From positions 59,827,702-59,891,701 of the forward strand of contig OZ020307.1 in NCBI GenBank assembly GCA_963971305.1: a DNA stretch of 64,000 bases. The letters run 5' to 3'. Made by a program: the position numbers and the translations under genes. Position 1 is the first letter of the stretch. The number at the start of each line of letters is the position of its first letter. Origin of the DNA: Arcuatula senhousia (lineage: Eukaryota; Mollusca; Bivalvia; Mytilida; Mytilidae). Positions 1 to 12,600 of the stretch are shown piece after piece. The notes beneath the pieces were generated by a model. It was given only the letters and a program-made list of their open reading frames with translations. It searched no databases and was not told where the DNA came from.

Positions 1-386
1 AACCTCCAAAAAATCACCATGCATGAACTAATAAGAGCAATGGTCGGATGACTTCTGTATAACAGTTACTAATAAACTTTGCAATTAACTTTGTAAAAAA
101 AATGTTTTAACATGTTAAATATAAGATACAAAAACCGAGCACACATGCGAAGAAAAAAGTAAATGCCACCAGTTTTCTCTGACACGTGTCTCCCTCCACT
201 CTGCTAATCAGCCTATAGTTTTCTGAAACCTACGACGTCAGTAAACATCAGTAATTCTTGATATCTTTTTGTACATATTGCTCCCGCTTTTCGTTTGTAG
301 TTAATTTTAAACGAAATGTTTACTTTTACTAACACGTCTTGAAAAAGCTACATTCTTAACATGCTAGCTCATTTTTCTTCTATAAG
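1..386. other. P450 intron, no feature seen
   Basis: AT-rich sequence leading to the acceptor at 386. No ORF with P450 similarity was seen, so the preceding exon is outside the window. Confidence 0.6.
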
Positions 387-612
387 GCAACTATGGAACT
401 GGCGAGATACACAAAATAGTCGACGACCTAATCAAAGATTACGGAGACATCTTTAAGTTGCGATTTGGAAGTACACATACTGTCATTGTAAACCACCCCG
501 AGTTGGCCAAAACTGTTTTTCAGGCCAACTATACTCTTCATAAGAGACCAAAGTTAGACATACTCGAGATTGCAGCTGTAAGAAACAACGCACCAAAGAG
601 CCTGCCAATATT
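387..612 (+). CDS. P450 exon (substrate-site 1 / B-helix region)
   Basis: It is bounded by acceptor tataag at 386 and donor gtaagt at 613. It starts with two bases of a codon and ends two bases into one. The translation runs GNYGTGEIHKIVDDLIKDYG, then reads IFKLRFGSTHTVIVNHPELA, typical of the N-terminal beta-sheet and B-helix region of mitochondrial P450s. It is the first exon recognised in the window; the 386 bases to its left look like intron. Confidence 0.85.
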
Positions 613-3600
613 GTAAGTACAGTCTATAACCTCCGTGGTCTTATGTCCCAAAGACTCTCTCTTAAACTTAACAGCGAAAATGGTGATATCAAAAATTTTG
701 ATGCATTTTTCCCTGAAATAGTGTTTATCCTTTAAATATTATACAGTTACAAAGAATTTAAGCTCAATATGAATATTTACATACATACAAGCTAATTTAA
801 CTTAAATCCTACAAATATATATATTGTAAGTCGTTTTTTTTTTTCTCATTCAGAGAGGGTCAAGAATGGGCCAACCGGAGAAAACCAGCCCAGGACAAAA
901 TGTTACGCCCAGCCGTTGTGGCTAATTATATACCTATAATCGAGAAGGTCGGCGATGATCTGGTACAGCAGTTCAAGATGAAAAAAGTGGTGGACGATCT
1001 ATTGTTTGAAATGTTGAACTACGCAACAGAAAGTATGATTGATATTTCACGTGTTAAAATCATTTTTTCATACATTGATTGAAAAAGAACCACTCGCCAA
1101 AAAGTCAATAAAGATTTATAAAGTCGTAAATACATATATATATATTCCAAATTTCCAAAAGATCCTAGTGTGAAAAATCACTATTACAAATTAAAAAGAG
1201 AATATAACAAGTTAAGAAAATATAAATTTAAAAGCTTTATGCAATCATTATTGGATAAACTAGAAAATCTTCATGATTAAGACCCTAAAACATACTGGAA
1301 GATTGTTAATGAGTTTAGACATGATGAAAAAGAAGAAAAAAGTTCTGCTGTTGATCCATCTGCCTGGATTTCTCACTTTAATAATTTGAATCAGATGAAG
1401 GATACCTTTAAAGATCGCCTGGCTCTAGCTCTTTTATGTCCTCTTTCAATATTCCAATGAAAGAGGAACATGAAGAGTTACCATATTTGTACTGGATACC
1501 TAAACTTCACAAAAATCCGTACAAAGAAAGGTATATAGCTGGATCTTCATCATGTTCAACTACAGAGCTGTCCGTTCATTTAACTAAAATCTTGTCTGCT
1601 GTCAAAGAAGGTCAACAAGCATACTGCGACACTATTTATAATCGTAGTGGAATTAACCATATGTGGATTTTGAAAAACTCAAAAGATTTGTTAGATCATT
1701 TTAAATCTAGATCATTTTCTGAGGTTCACTCTTTGAAAACGTTCGATTTTTCAACTTTCTACACTACCTTGCCACACGAAAAACTAAAATGTCGCCTGAA
1801 AAAACTTCTCGAAAAAGCCTTTTCAAACTCAAGGAATTTTGTTGTTTTGGGTTATAATTCTACATTCTTTTCCAAAACATCTTTCAAAGATAAAATTTGT
1901 TACACACTGGAACAAGTTTGCAGTATGCTTGATTTCCTCATTGACAACATATTTGTCACCTTCGGAGGAGAGATTTTTCAACAACAAATCGGCATTCCAA
2001 TGGGCACAAACTGTGCTCCTCTCCTCGCCGATTTGTTTTTATACTCTTACGAGACTGAATTTCTTCAGGGACTCGTAAAGAACAAGAAGATGAAAGAGGC
2101 AAGGTCATTTAATCTTACATTCAGATATATTGATGATGTCCTTTCTGTCAATAACACTTCATTTGGTAGTTGGATTCCTTCAATATATCCTCCGGAATTG
2201 GAGATTAATGAGACCACCGAATCTAATTGCTTCACGTCTTTCTTGGATTTGCACCTCGAATTTGACCCAGGTGGTCATCTCAGTACAAAAATTTACGATA
2301 AACGAGACGATTTTAATTTTCAAATTATTAATTTTCCTAGTCTACAGAGCAATATACCTACTTGTCCTGCATACGGTGTTTATATTTCTCAACTTATTCG
2401 ATATGCCAGAGCTTGCAAACATTTCACAGATTTTTTGATCAGACACCGGTTTCTTCGTGACCGACTTTTGATGCAGGGCTATAAGAAAATACGTCTCATA
2501 CGATCACTAAAAAAATTCTTTCTTCGTTATCAGCCACTAGTAGAAAAGTTCAAAATTGAGTTAAAAGATATGATAGTTAATTGTTTTAATTAGTGTTTTA
2601 CTGGTCTGCTGTACTGAGATGATCACCTCAATATCCCTATTGTGTCACACAACTATGTTGTGTTTTATGGTCATTACCGGATCCTAAGATCGCAATGGAA
2701 GAGGAAGGTTTGGCGCCATAAAACCTGGTTTAACCCACCATTTCTTTTGAAATGCCTGTACCAAGTCAGGACCATTGCGGTCTTCAATATTTCCGGTATG
2801 TCTGCCTTGTTTAGTCTTTTCTTTCAAACTTTTGAGATTGATCCTCCATATTCATTAGTTTTGTGATTATCTTTATTCATGTTCATGTTATCAACCCTTT
2901 TCGTTTTTAATTTTAACTTTAAAAAAATTCCAATTACGTTTTAGTGTTACAATATGCTTCGTATTTTGTACTTGAAGATCGCAATGGAGGAGGGAGGTTT
3001 GGCGCCTTAAAACCTGGTTAAACCCACCATTTCGTTTGAAATGCCTGTACCAAGTCAGGACCATTGCGATCCACCAGTTCTCCGGTATGACTGATTTGTT
3101 TTTGTCATTTTCTCTGGACTATGAGATTGATCATTCAAGTTCGGTAGTTTTGTTATTACCTTTATTGAACGCCTCACTTGACACTTTAGAGAAAGAAAAA
3201 ATATTTAATCAATTAGACAATTTAATTAGTATATCTGAAAATACTAAGGCAATAAAAAAGCTTAAATGCAACAAGTCCACTGGATTAGATAATATCTCTA
3301 ACAATATGATCAAAAGTGGACAGAATTCTCTTATTCCTAGTTTACAGAAACTATTCAATTCATGCCTTTATAGTGGGTACTATCCAAAAATTTGGGCTGA
3401 AGGGTACATTACCCCAATACATAAAGCCAATGATATTCATGACCCAAACAATTATAGGGGTATAACCGTTACAAGTGCGATTGGAAAGCTATTTAACAGT
3501 ATTCTTAATGAAAGATTAGACTGTTTTCTAAATGAAAATGAAATAATTAATAAGTGTCAGGTGGGGTTCACAAGAAAGGCCAGAACAACTGATCATTTAT

Positions 3601-6600
3601 TTGTTTTAAAATGTATTATTGATAAGTATTGTTCTGTCAAAGATGGAAGGGTGTATGCCTGCTTTGTTGATTTCCAAAAAAGCCTTCGACACAGTTATAC
3701 ACACAGGCATAAAAATCAAATTGTTAAAAAATGGCATCAGCTCAAGGTTTTACAATGTGATTAAAGACATGTATAAAGTAAGCAAATCCTGTATTAAAGT
3801 ACAAAATCACCGAACAGATTTTTTTAATATTGAACTTGGAGTTAAGCAAGGTGACAATCTTAGACCCAACTTATTCAAAATTTTTATAAAAAACTTCCCA
3901 GAGTATCTTGAGAACTCATCAGATCCTATATTCATAAATGACAAACCTTGTAACTGTCTTATGTATGCTGATGACATAATATTACTCTCTTCATCTGCAA
4001 ATGGTCTTCAATCAAAGCTCAATATTCTAGAAAACTATTGTAAGGATTGGTGTCTCTCAGTTAACATCCAAAAAACCAAAACAATGGTTTTCAACAAGGC
4101 AGGCAGACACATCAAACTTAAGTGTACATTAGGAAACTCTGAGTTAGAATGTGTTCAACAGTACAAATATTTAGGGGTTTATGTATGTACATCAGGATCA
4201 TTCTCCTTTGCTCAAAATGAATTGTATAAAAAGGCATTGAAAGCTTTTTACAAATTACAAAAAGACTTTCTGTCGATGAATCCTAAAATAAACACGAGCT
4301 TTAACATATTTGATCATACTATTAAACCCATTCTTCTTTATGGTTGTGAAGTTTGGGGTGCCTCATTTAACTGTAATTCCTCTAGATTTAGAAATGGACC
4401 TATCTCTTTACAAAAGATATTTCCAAATCTAAATTGCGAGAAATTACATATCAAATTTTGTAAATCTATTCTTGGTGTGCACAAAAAAACTTCAAACTTT
4501 GCAGTCTTATCAGAACTTGGTTGTTTTCCTTTGTATATGGAAATTATAAAGAAGGTAGTCAACTATTGGCACAGATTAGAAAATCTGAACAATTCCCCTT
4601 TGTTGATGGATGCATATATGGAATCCAAAAAATTACATGTCCAACATAAACCATCATGGTATGGTTCATTACAACAAATACTAAACAATATTCCTAAACT
4701 TAAACAATCACATGGAAAACTTTCAAAGTATGGTATTAAAATTATTCTAAAAGAAGCATATATTCAGTTGTGGGCTACACAAAACCAAAATTTAAATGAA
4801 GGAAAACTACGCACATATGCAAAGTTTAAAACTAACTATGGAAGAGAAAATTATCTTTCAATAATTACTAATTTTGAGCTCAGGAGAAGTCTTACAAAAT
4901 TCAGAGTTTCCTCACACCACCTTCAAATTGAAACTGGTCGTTATAAGAACATGCCAGTTCTTCAGAGAATATGCCAGCAATGCAGCTCTGGTGAGATAGA
5001 AGATGAGATTCATTTCTTGTTACACTGTTCAAAATATAATAGAGAACAACTGAATAATATTATTCATCTCCACTGTGATAACTATGCTAATCTCTGTGAC
5101 AAAAATAAGTTTATATGGTTAATGTCATGTGAGAATGAAGCTGTACTTAAAGAATTATGTACATTTATTAAAACATTTTGTCCTTAATTTTGTTAGTTGA
5201 ATATGGTATAAAGGTTTGTATTGTTTGTCCTTTTGCATTGGTCACGAGGAGGAATGCAGATGATATAGAGCATCGCATTTCCTGGAGCAACGTCCCTTGG
5301 TGACCCTTGCAGCAGGACGAATCCATATACAGACACTTTATATCTCTTATATATATATCCTTAAATATTTAAATCCACGTGGAGTTACACTGTTGGTGAC
5401 TCTGCACTGGACACGAGGAGGAATGTAGATGACAATGATCATCGCATATCCTTAAGCACCGTCCCTTGGTGTCCTTTGCAGAGGAACAAACATTTACTAA
5501 TACTTAACGCCTGTACTTAAAACAGTCTTACACCTTGGCTGTGCTGCTGGGTATCTCTGTTAAGATACTGATAAATTTTATTGTCTCGCCTGCGACGAAT
5601 GTCGCAAAAGGCGAGACTTAGGTATGGTGATTCCGGCGGCGACGGCGACGGCGGCGGCGGCGGCGTCCACAATTGGTTAAAGTTTTTGCTTAAGTCTGTT
5701 TTGTGTGAACTAGTTATGTTACACCATTGATATTTGGTATGCAGTTGCATCAGCATCAGTACAGATCAGTTTTAAAAGGATTTCACCTGTATGCTCCTGC
5801 AGTCACGGTCTACTGACTTTGAAATTTTACACTGATTTGGCCGAGGTTAACCTTTTTTCTTAAGTCTGTTTAACATGAAGCAGTTATGTTACACCATTGA
5901 TATTTGGTATGCAGTTGCATCAGCATCAGTACAGATCAGTTTTAAAAGGATTTCACCTGTATGCTCCTGCAGTCACGGTCTACTGACTTTGAAATTTTAC
6001 ACTGATTTGGCAGAGGTTAACCTTTTTTCTTAAGTCTGTTTAACATGAAGCAGTTATGGTTCACCATTGATATTGGGTATGCACTTGCATTAGCATTAGT
6101 ACAGATCAATTTCAAAAGCATTTCAATTGTATGCTTCTGCAGTCACAGTCTACTGACTGAAATTTTACACCGATTTGGCCGAGGTTAACCTTTTTTCTTA
6201 CGTCTGTTTAACATGAAGCAGTTATGGTACATCATTGATATTGGGTATGCAATTGCATAAGCATCAGTACAGATCAATTTCAAAAGTATTTTATCTGTAT
6301 GATCCTGCAGTCACAGTCTACTGACTTTGAGATTTTACACTTTTTAACTTTTACTTATGTCACGAGTGTTTTTTATAAAGCAGTTATGGTTCACCACTTA
6401 TATTTGGTATGCATCTGCTTAAGCATTAGTTAAGATCAGTTTAAGGAGGATTTTTACTTCATTTTATACTGTGTCCAGTTGCGACAGGCGAGACATGTCT
6501 CTGTGTTAACAGTTTATTGTTTATCCTTCATCTGATACAAAATATATACATAATACATGTACTGTTAAAATGGTTAACTTTATATATCATTACATTTGTA

Positions 6601-9600
6601 CTGTCATGTGTTTGAACATTATATTATAATTATTAATGTCATGTATGTCATTGCCCCCTGTGGGTCCATGATTGGTCCAATAAAATATTTCTATTTCTAT
6701 TTCTATTCATATACCGTCAATGATTTCGATGGTTCTTGAAATGACTGGATACCAAAGAGAAAACTCAGAAACCATTTCACGGGATATTACCGGCTATGGT
6801 TAACGCTGAAAATCCAAGCAGTCAAGTACGGTGAATGATTTTTACAAAGAAAAAGAATCATGAGAAAAAATGATAGACGACGGTTGTCTACCATTTTTTG
6901 CTTTTGCCGTCTTTTTGATAAAAATTATACATCGTAAATTTATTGGACTGCCAAAAGATTTCTAAGCGTTATTCATAGCCGGTAGTGTCCCGTATATATG
7001 TAAGAAAAGGAGTTTGACAACATAGTTCAAATTGAAGAAACAGGCACTGTTTGAAGGGGAGCATCCAAAATTTTTAAAAGAGGGGTCCATACGCCTTCTA
7101 AGGATGAAAAGTATGCTATTAAAATGAAACATGAGTAAATTTTCCGAGGAAACCCGCCTTTCTCGATCCTCTGAGCATGCTCTGAGTAAAGCAAACTCGT
7201 ATGCAATTAAAGTAGATTGGACTTTTACAGAATTTAAGCGAACAAATTGCCTCTGTAGAGCTAGGCTAGTGCATCGGGGGCAGAATATAGTATAATCATA
7301 TGTTATGTATTGTTGTAATAGGTGTTGGCATGTTGTGTTTTAATAAGCGGCTTGGGTGTCTCACGGCCGAGAAAGGAAGTCCCGTAGAAGCGGCTGGATT
7401 GATTGCACAGATTTTTAAGAGTCTTCAAATGAATCTTGAATCGCCGAGCAAGTTACACATGTACATTCGAACTCCTATGTACAAGATGTATGAATCGGCC
7501 ATGTTGAAATTTAAGGAGTAAGTTTAATAATTATCCAAAAATATCTGCATGTTCCAAGTTGAAACGGTATATATTCATTATGGATATAGTTATATAGTTT
7601 TGAGGGCTACATTTATTGTGTTTTTTTTTATGGTAAAGGTTAAAGATTTAATTGGAAAAATAAGAAAGGGATCTGGAGTAAATATGCATGCCACAAAAAT
7701 AACATTATAAACATCGGAAACAAAGAAAAGAAAAGGAAAAACGTTTAAATTCCAAGTTGTTCTTCATTCTTAACAAGGAGTAAAACGCATGTACCTCACT
7801 ACGAATCAACAGAGGACAGCACGTGTGGGCCTTCCACTGGTTTGAGCGGAATTCTTGTCGATCCATACTTTGTTATGTAAGTTCACTGTACAAGCTCGGG
7901 ATAATAAACATATTACTTATATTTTAAAATATAACAAAGAAATCTGACCTTTTAAAAAGGATTTATCTCCTTTATTTTCAGTATTTCACAAAAGGAAATT
8001 ACGGAACAAAGAACACATTTGGAAAATCTAGAAAAGGAAGGAAAACTACAGGAGTATCTAGAAAAAGAGCCAAATTTCATGCATTCTCTTCTAGCAGACA
8101 AAAGATTATCTGACGACGAGGCTATTGACCTCATAAACGGTCTATTCGCAGGTGGTATCGATTCCGTGAGTATAAATAGTAAGAAGTATTGACCTCATAA
8201 ACAGTGTATTCGCGGGTGGTATCGATTCCGTGAGTATAAATAGTAAGGAATATTGACCCAATAAACAGTCTTTTTGGAGGTGGTATCGATTCCGTGAGTA
8301 CAAATAGTAAGGAGTATTGACCTCATCAACAGTCTATTTTGAGATGGTGTCGATTCCGTGAGTATAAATAGTAAGGAGTATTGACCAAATAAACAGTCTA
8401 TTCGGAGGTGGTATCGATTCCGTGAGTATAAATAGTAAGGAATATTGACCTCATAAACAGTTTATTCGGGGGTTGTATCGATTCCGTGAGTATAAATGGT
8501 AAGGAGTATTGACCTCATAAACAGTTTATTTGGAGGTGGTATCGATTCCGTGAGTATAAAAAGTAAGGAGTATTGACCCAATAAAGAGTCTATTCGGGGT
8601 GGTATCGATTCCGTGAGTATAAATAGTAAGGAGTATTCTGTTCTGTGTTGGAAAATGTAATGAAAAGCTTTGACTATGGAACAGTGAAATATTTGCTGGA
8701 ATTTATGGTACTGAAAATATAAAACTACATTGATTTCATAACACAAAACCCATATACGAACATAGCTAGGAGACACCGAAGGTCCAGGGATTGGGAAGCA
8801 TTTTTTACAAAGGGGCCATTTACCACTTTTTTCATTATAATTCAAAATTTGAAAGGGGGCATTCTTTAACAATCTATATAAAGTTTTAAATTTGGAAGGG
8901 CCATTTTTATCTTTAAGGGACATATGGCCCAGTATATGACGAAGCTTTTGTTGAATGTCTATTCCGAGATGTCGCGTGAATTCCAAATACATAGAAACAG
9001 ACATTCAAGAATCTACCCTGTTCTAGTTTCAAGTTCCCTAGGATATTGGTCACCAAACGTTGCAAAGTTGTTTGGGAAAGTACATCATCAAGATATATTA
9101 AGCGAAAGTACATCATCAAGATATACTTATAGAGTATATATTGTCTGTCCAAAAATATGTTGTGTTTTCTTTCTCTTTTAAACAAATGCCTGCACATATA
9201 TCATGGCGGTATATACCGGTAGTACATGAATCAACTTCTTTTTCATCTGAACGTTACAAATGTGTACAAAGTCTTTTTATTTTACCAGACAGCGAACACG
9301 TTGGTGTTTTTATTGGGGAATCTTGCAATGAATCCGGAAAAACAGGAAAAACTTTACCAAGAAATCTGTGATGTGACGGAAGGGAGCAATAACGTTACAA
9401 AAGAAAACCTCGGCAGGATGTCATACTTGAAGGCTTGTCTCAGAGAATCAATGAGGTCAGATTTATAGAAGTATTATCAGTTTAAGATACATGTATACTA
9501 GCGTGGAGAAACGGATAAGAGAAGGGGGTATTGGAAGGGTTTTTTTTAAATTTTGTCATTTTTGTGCTGATTGTGAGCAAAATTTACCTGGACCACCCTT

Positions 9601-12600
9601 TTTCGCCTGCTTACGGTGTTTATATTTCACAACTTATCCGATATACCAGGGCTTGTACATTTTATTTCCTGATTTTTGATACGACCGACCGGCTGTTAGG
9701 GCAAAGTTACAAGAAAATACGTCTCATTCATATGGTCCCTAAATGAATTCTTCCTTCGTAATCAGCCATTCAAAATTATGTTAAACATAGTGGTTAGTGT
9801 TTGGCTGATTGTTGTAGTGAGATGATCACCTTATAATTAGCCGGGGTAATCGCTAGCGATTAGCCACGGCTATAGCTACGATAGCCTTTCTGTAAGCTTC
9901 ATATGGTTTTTCCGGCGGATCACCAAAAACCTTCCAATTTAAATATATCAATACACGCTTGCAATATAGGTCTTTTCCATATCTGTTTTTTTTTCGTCGC
10001 TTTACTCGCAATTATGTAATAAAACTTATTTTTTTAGTTTTCAAATTTTGTACAAGTATGTAAGACTGATGCAATAGTATTAATTGATGAATAACGAATA
10101 CAAAAGCGGATTGATATTTTGTTTATAGGAGTGTTCGCCGATTTCATTAGTGATGTCATATTCACTAATTTGCATCTCATTAAGTGTCAAACTAGTACAA
10201 GAAATAAAACATCGATGGACAGGCATGATAATTTACCCAAAGTTCAAATCCTCATAATATTTTTATTTGATCAGATAAAATGGTTCTGTAAACGGTTCTT
10301 TGAAGAAGAATTTACAATTGATTATGAAAATAAGCAATTATAAGGCTTAAAAATAAATTTTCTGTAAAATTGTTTCTGGACCAAGTAATTTTTCATAGAA
10401 AATTTTTAATCAACCAAATTTTCGATTTTTAGAACCACTGAACATATTTATTTTCAAGATGCACTACAAAAACGATCTTTTTCTAAATTTGGTAGAACCA
10501 AAACTGGCAAAAGGATCTGAATAAAGTGTATTTTCTGGTGATATGGACGAACGCATATATATGTTGTGTACAAGTTGTAATTTTGTACAAGTTATAACCT
10601 GTACAAAATTTTTGTACATGTTATAACTTGTACGACCCAAAAATACAAGTTATAACCTGTATAATTTTTGCCTGTACATGTTATAACTTGTACAAAATAA
10701 GGCTGAAAATCTAGTTTAACTTGTACAAATTTCAATATAGCCAAAGAAATAGAAAAATAAATCATATTCATTAACTATTAATAAATGTTCAAACATGCAG
10801 ATAAGAATAGAAACGTGAATATGACCATGTCAATGATTATTATAGAAATATTTTCTTTACTAAAGAGGAAAAAAATGGTTTTAACATTTATTATATCCCA
10901 ATAATTTATTTAACATAAACTTTTGAAGTTTGAATATTTTATTGATGACTTTTAATCTAGAATTTCTGCAGGGTGAAGTTTGAACACTCGAGATCACTTT
11001 AAAATAGGATTTTTGCAAGACGAAGTTTGTTTAGATTTAGTTGGGCTATTTAGCAATCAAATCAGGATTGATGAGTCATTGATGTAGATAGGCAAGACAA
11101 ATTTTGTTCTGCAATTCTAGAAATGTCAGGATAAAATAAATTTAAATAACAAAAGAAAGAATAGCGACTAATAAGCTAAATTAGAAGCAGTACCGAGTGG
11201 GAAACAAACAACATTGCTTAAACAGTTTGAAAGTCAAAATTGGAGATGTTGAAAAGTTGGTGAAAAAAAACAAGTTTGTATGTTCTTAATGAAGGTGATC
11301 TGATGTTCCGGTGTATGAATGTAGTGTGAGATAGGTGGTGCGTAAATTACCATTGTCGAAAAATGGAAGTGTTGTGCAATTCAAGATGTCATATGTCAAA
11401 TAGCTGTAGCAATAAGCATCTAGGTTTATGATATACCAATGTCAACAATTGTAATTGTTGTGCAAGTAAAAGTTTCATTTGTTTAACATTCATAGCAATA
11501 AGCAAGTTAAATCATCTTAAATATGTAAAATGCATGTTTTTACCTAAATTACTAGTTAATAAATATTATTGTTTTTTTTCATTTTTCTATTTACTTTGCT
11601 ATATTGAAATTTTGTACAAGTTAAACTAGATTTTCAGCCTTATTTTGTACAAGTTATAACATGTACAGGCAAAAATTGTACAGGTTATAACTTGTATGTT
11701 GGGGTTGTACAAGTTATAACATGTACAAAATTTTTGTACAGGTTATAACTTGTACAAAATTACAACTTGTACACAACATATATACAGTATGCCAATCCCC
11801 TTTGCCCAAATAAAAAAAACAACGTGTGTTTCTATTACTTTTTTGTGTTGACTCATTGGTTTAACTGAATTGATAACTTCTGTACAGCATATTTGCTACA
11901 ACTTATCTGTATATTTAATAGATTTTATTCTGCAGGCCAACAGACAACTTCCTTTATATATAGTTTACTACAACTTTTTTTCCGATGAGCAAGCAACATT
12001 TTATTCTGTAGCCTAACCAAACACATATTTCAAATTAAATGAGGAATAACCCATTAGAAGTTGTGAAAATTATGTTGAATTGTAAACTTTTGTTGATGTA
12101 TAAAGCAATTAAAACAAATTAAAAAGCATAAGATTTCTCTCATTCTATAGTAAAGAATACAAATTAACAAGCTTAAGATTGCTAAAGATTGCCAATGTCC
12201 TCATGTAGACTTTGTTCAACTCGAAACTCAAAATAATATTGTTATACATACATCTGAGATGAATACAACTGAAGCAAAATCTGTTCTGTAACTCCTGTAT
12301 AATTTATCACTTTAAAATGACAAACAATCCAAAATTTCATCGAAATTTGTTAAGCAGTACCATAGACCTGTATATTAATTGGATCCAAAAAACTAGTTTA
12401 ACCCCGCCACATTTTATATGTGCCTGTCCTAAGCCAGGAAACTTTGCCAAAGCCTTTGTTTGTCCTTGTCATTCTATGTTAACTGTTTTATGTCAAGAAT
12501 TGGGTCTTTCGTTGATGATTTAGGGATTGGTTTTGATACTTTTGTATTGTATTATAAGTCTTGGGCCAATGCAAGACGGTAAGCAGTGACCTATGGTCAT

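Larger units (their letters stand above)
1400..3163 (+). mobile_element. Reverse-transcriptase element nested in the LINE (Penelope-like, tentative)
   Basis: It separates the two LINE parts. It holds one RT ORF (1436-2593) and then two imperfect copies, about 288 bases apart (starting near 2686 and 2974), of a 3' segment with the words aagatcgcaatgga and gcctgtaccaagtcagg. Boundaries are approximate: the LINE breaks off near 1400-1430 and resumes near 3164. Tandem terminal copies are known for Penelope-like elements, but class assignment needs an alignment. Confidence 0.6.

Noticed and set aside
5517..5756. Proline-rich ORF on the - strand
   Set aside because: An artefact of the GGCGGC-rich segment of the tandem-repeat element.
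8166..8636. Regular 64-base repeats resembling a CRISPR array
   Set aside because: There are no unique spacers: the whole unit is repeated and derives from the adjacent exon end. The genome is eukaryotic.
8462..9004. 180-codon ORF on the - strand with a repeated peptide
   Set aside because: It is a reading frame through the 64-base minisatellite and adjacent intron. No family features or splice context.
10119..10343. 74-codon + ORF starting MFIGVFADFISD
   Set aside because: Hydrophobic start but nothing recognisable, and it lies between transposon relics.
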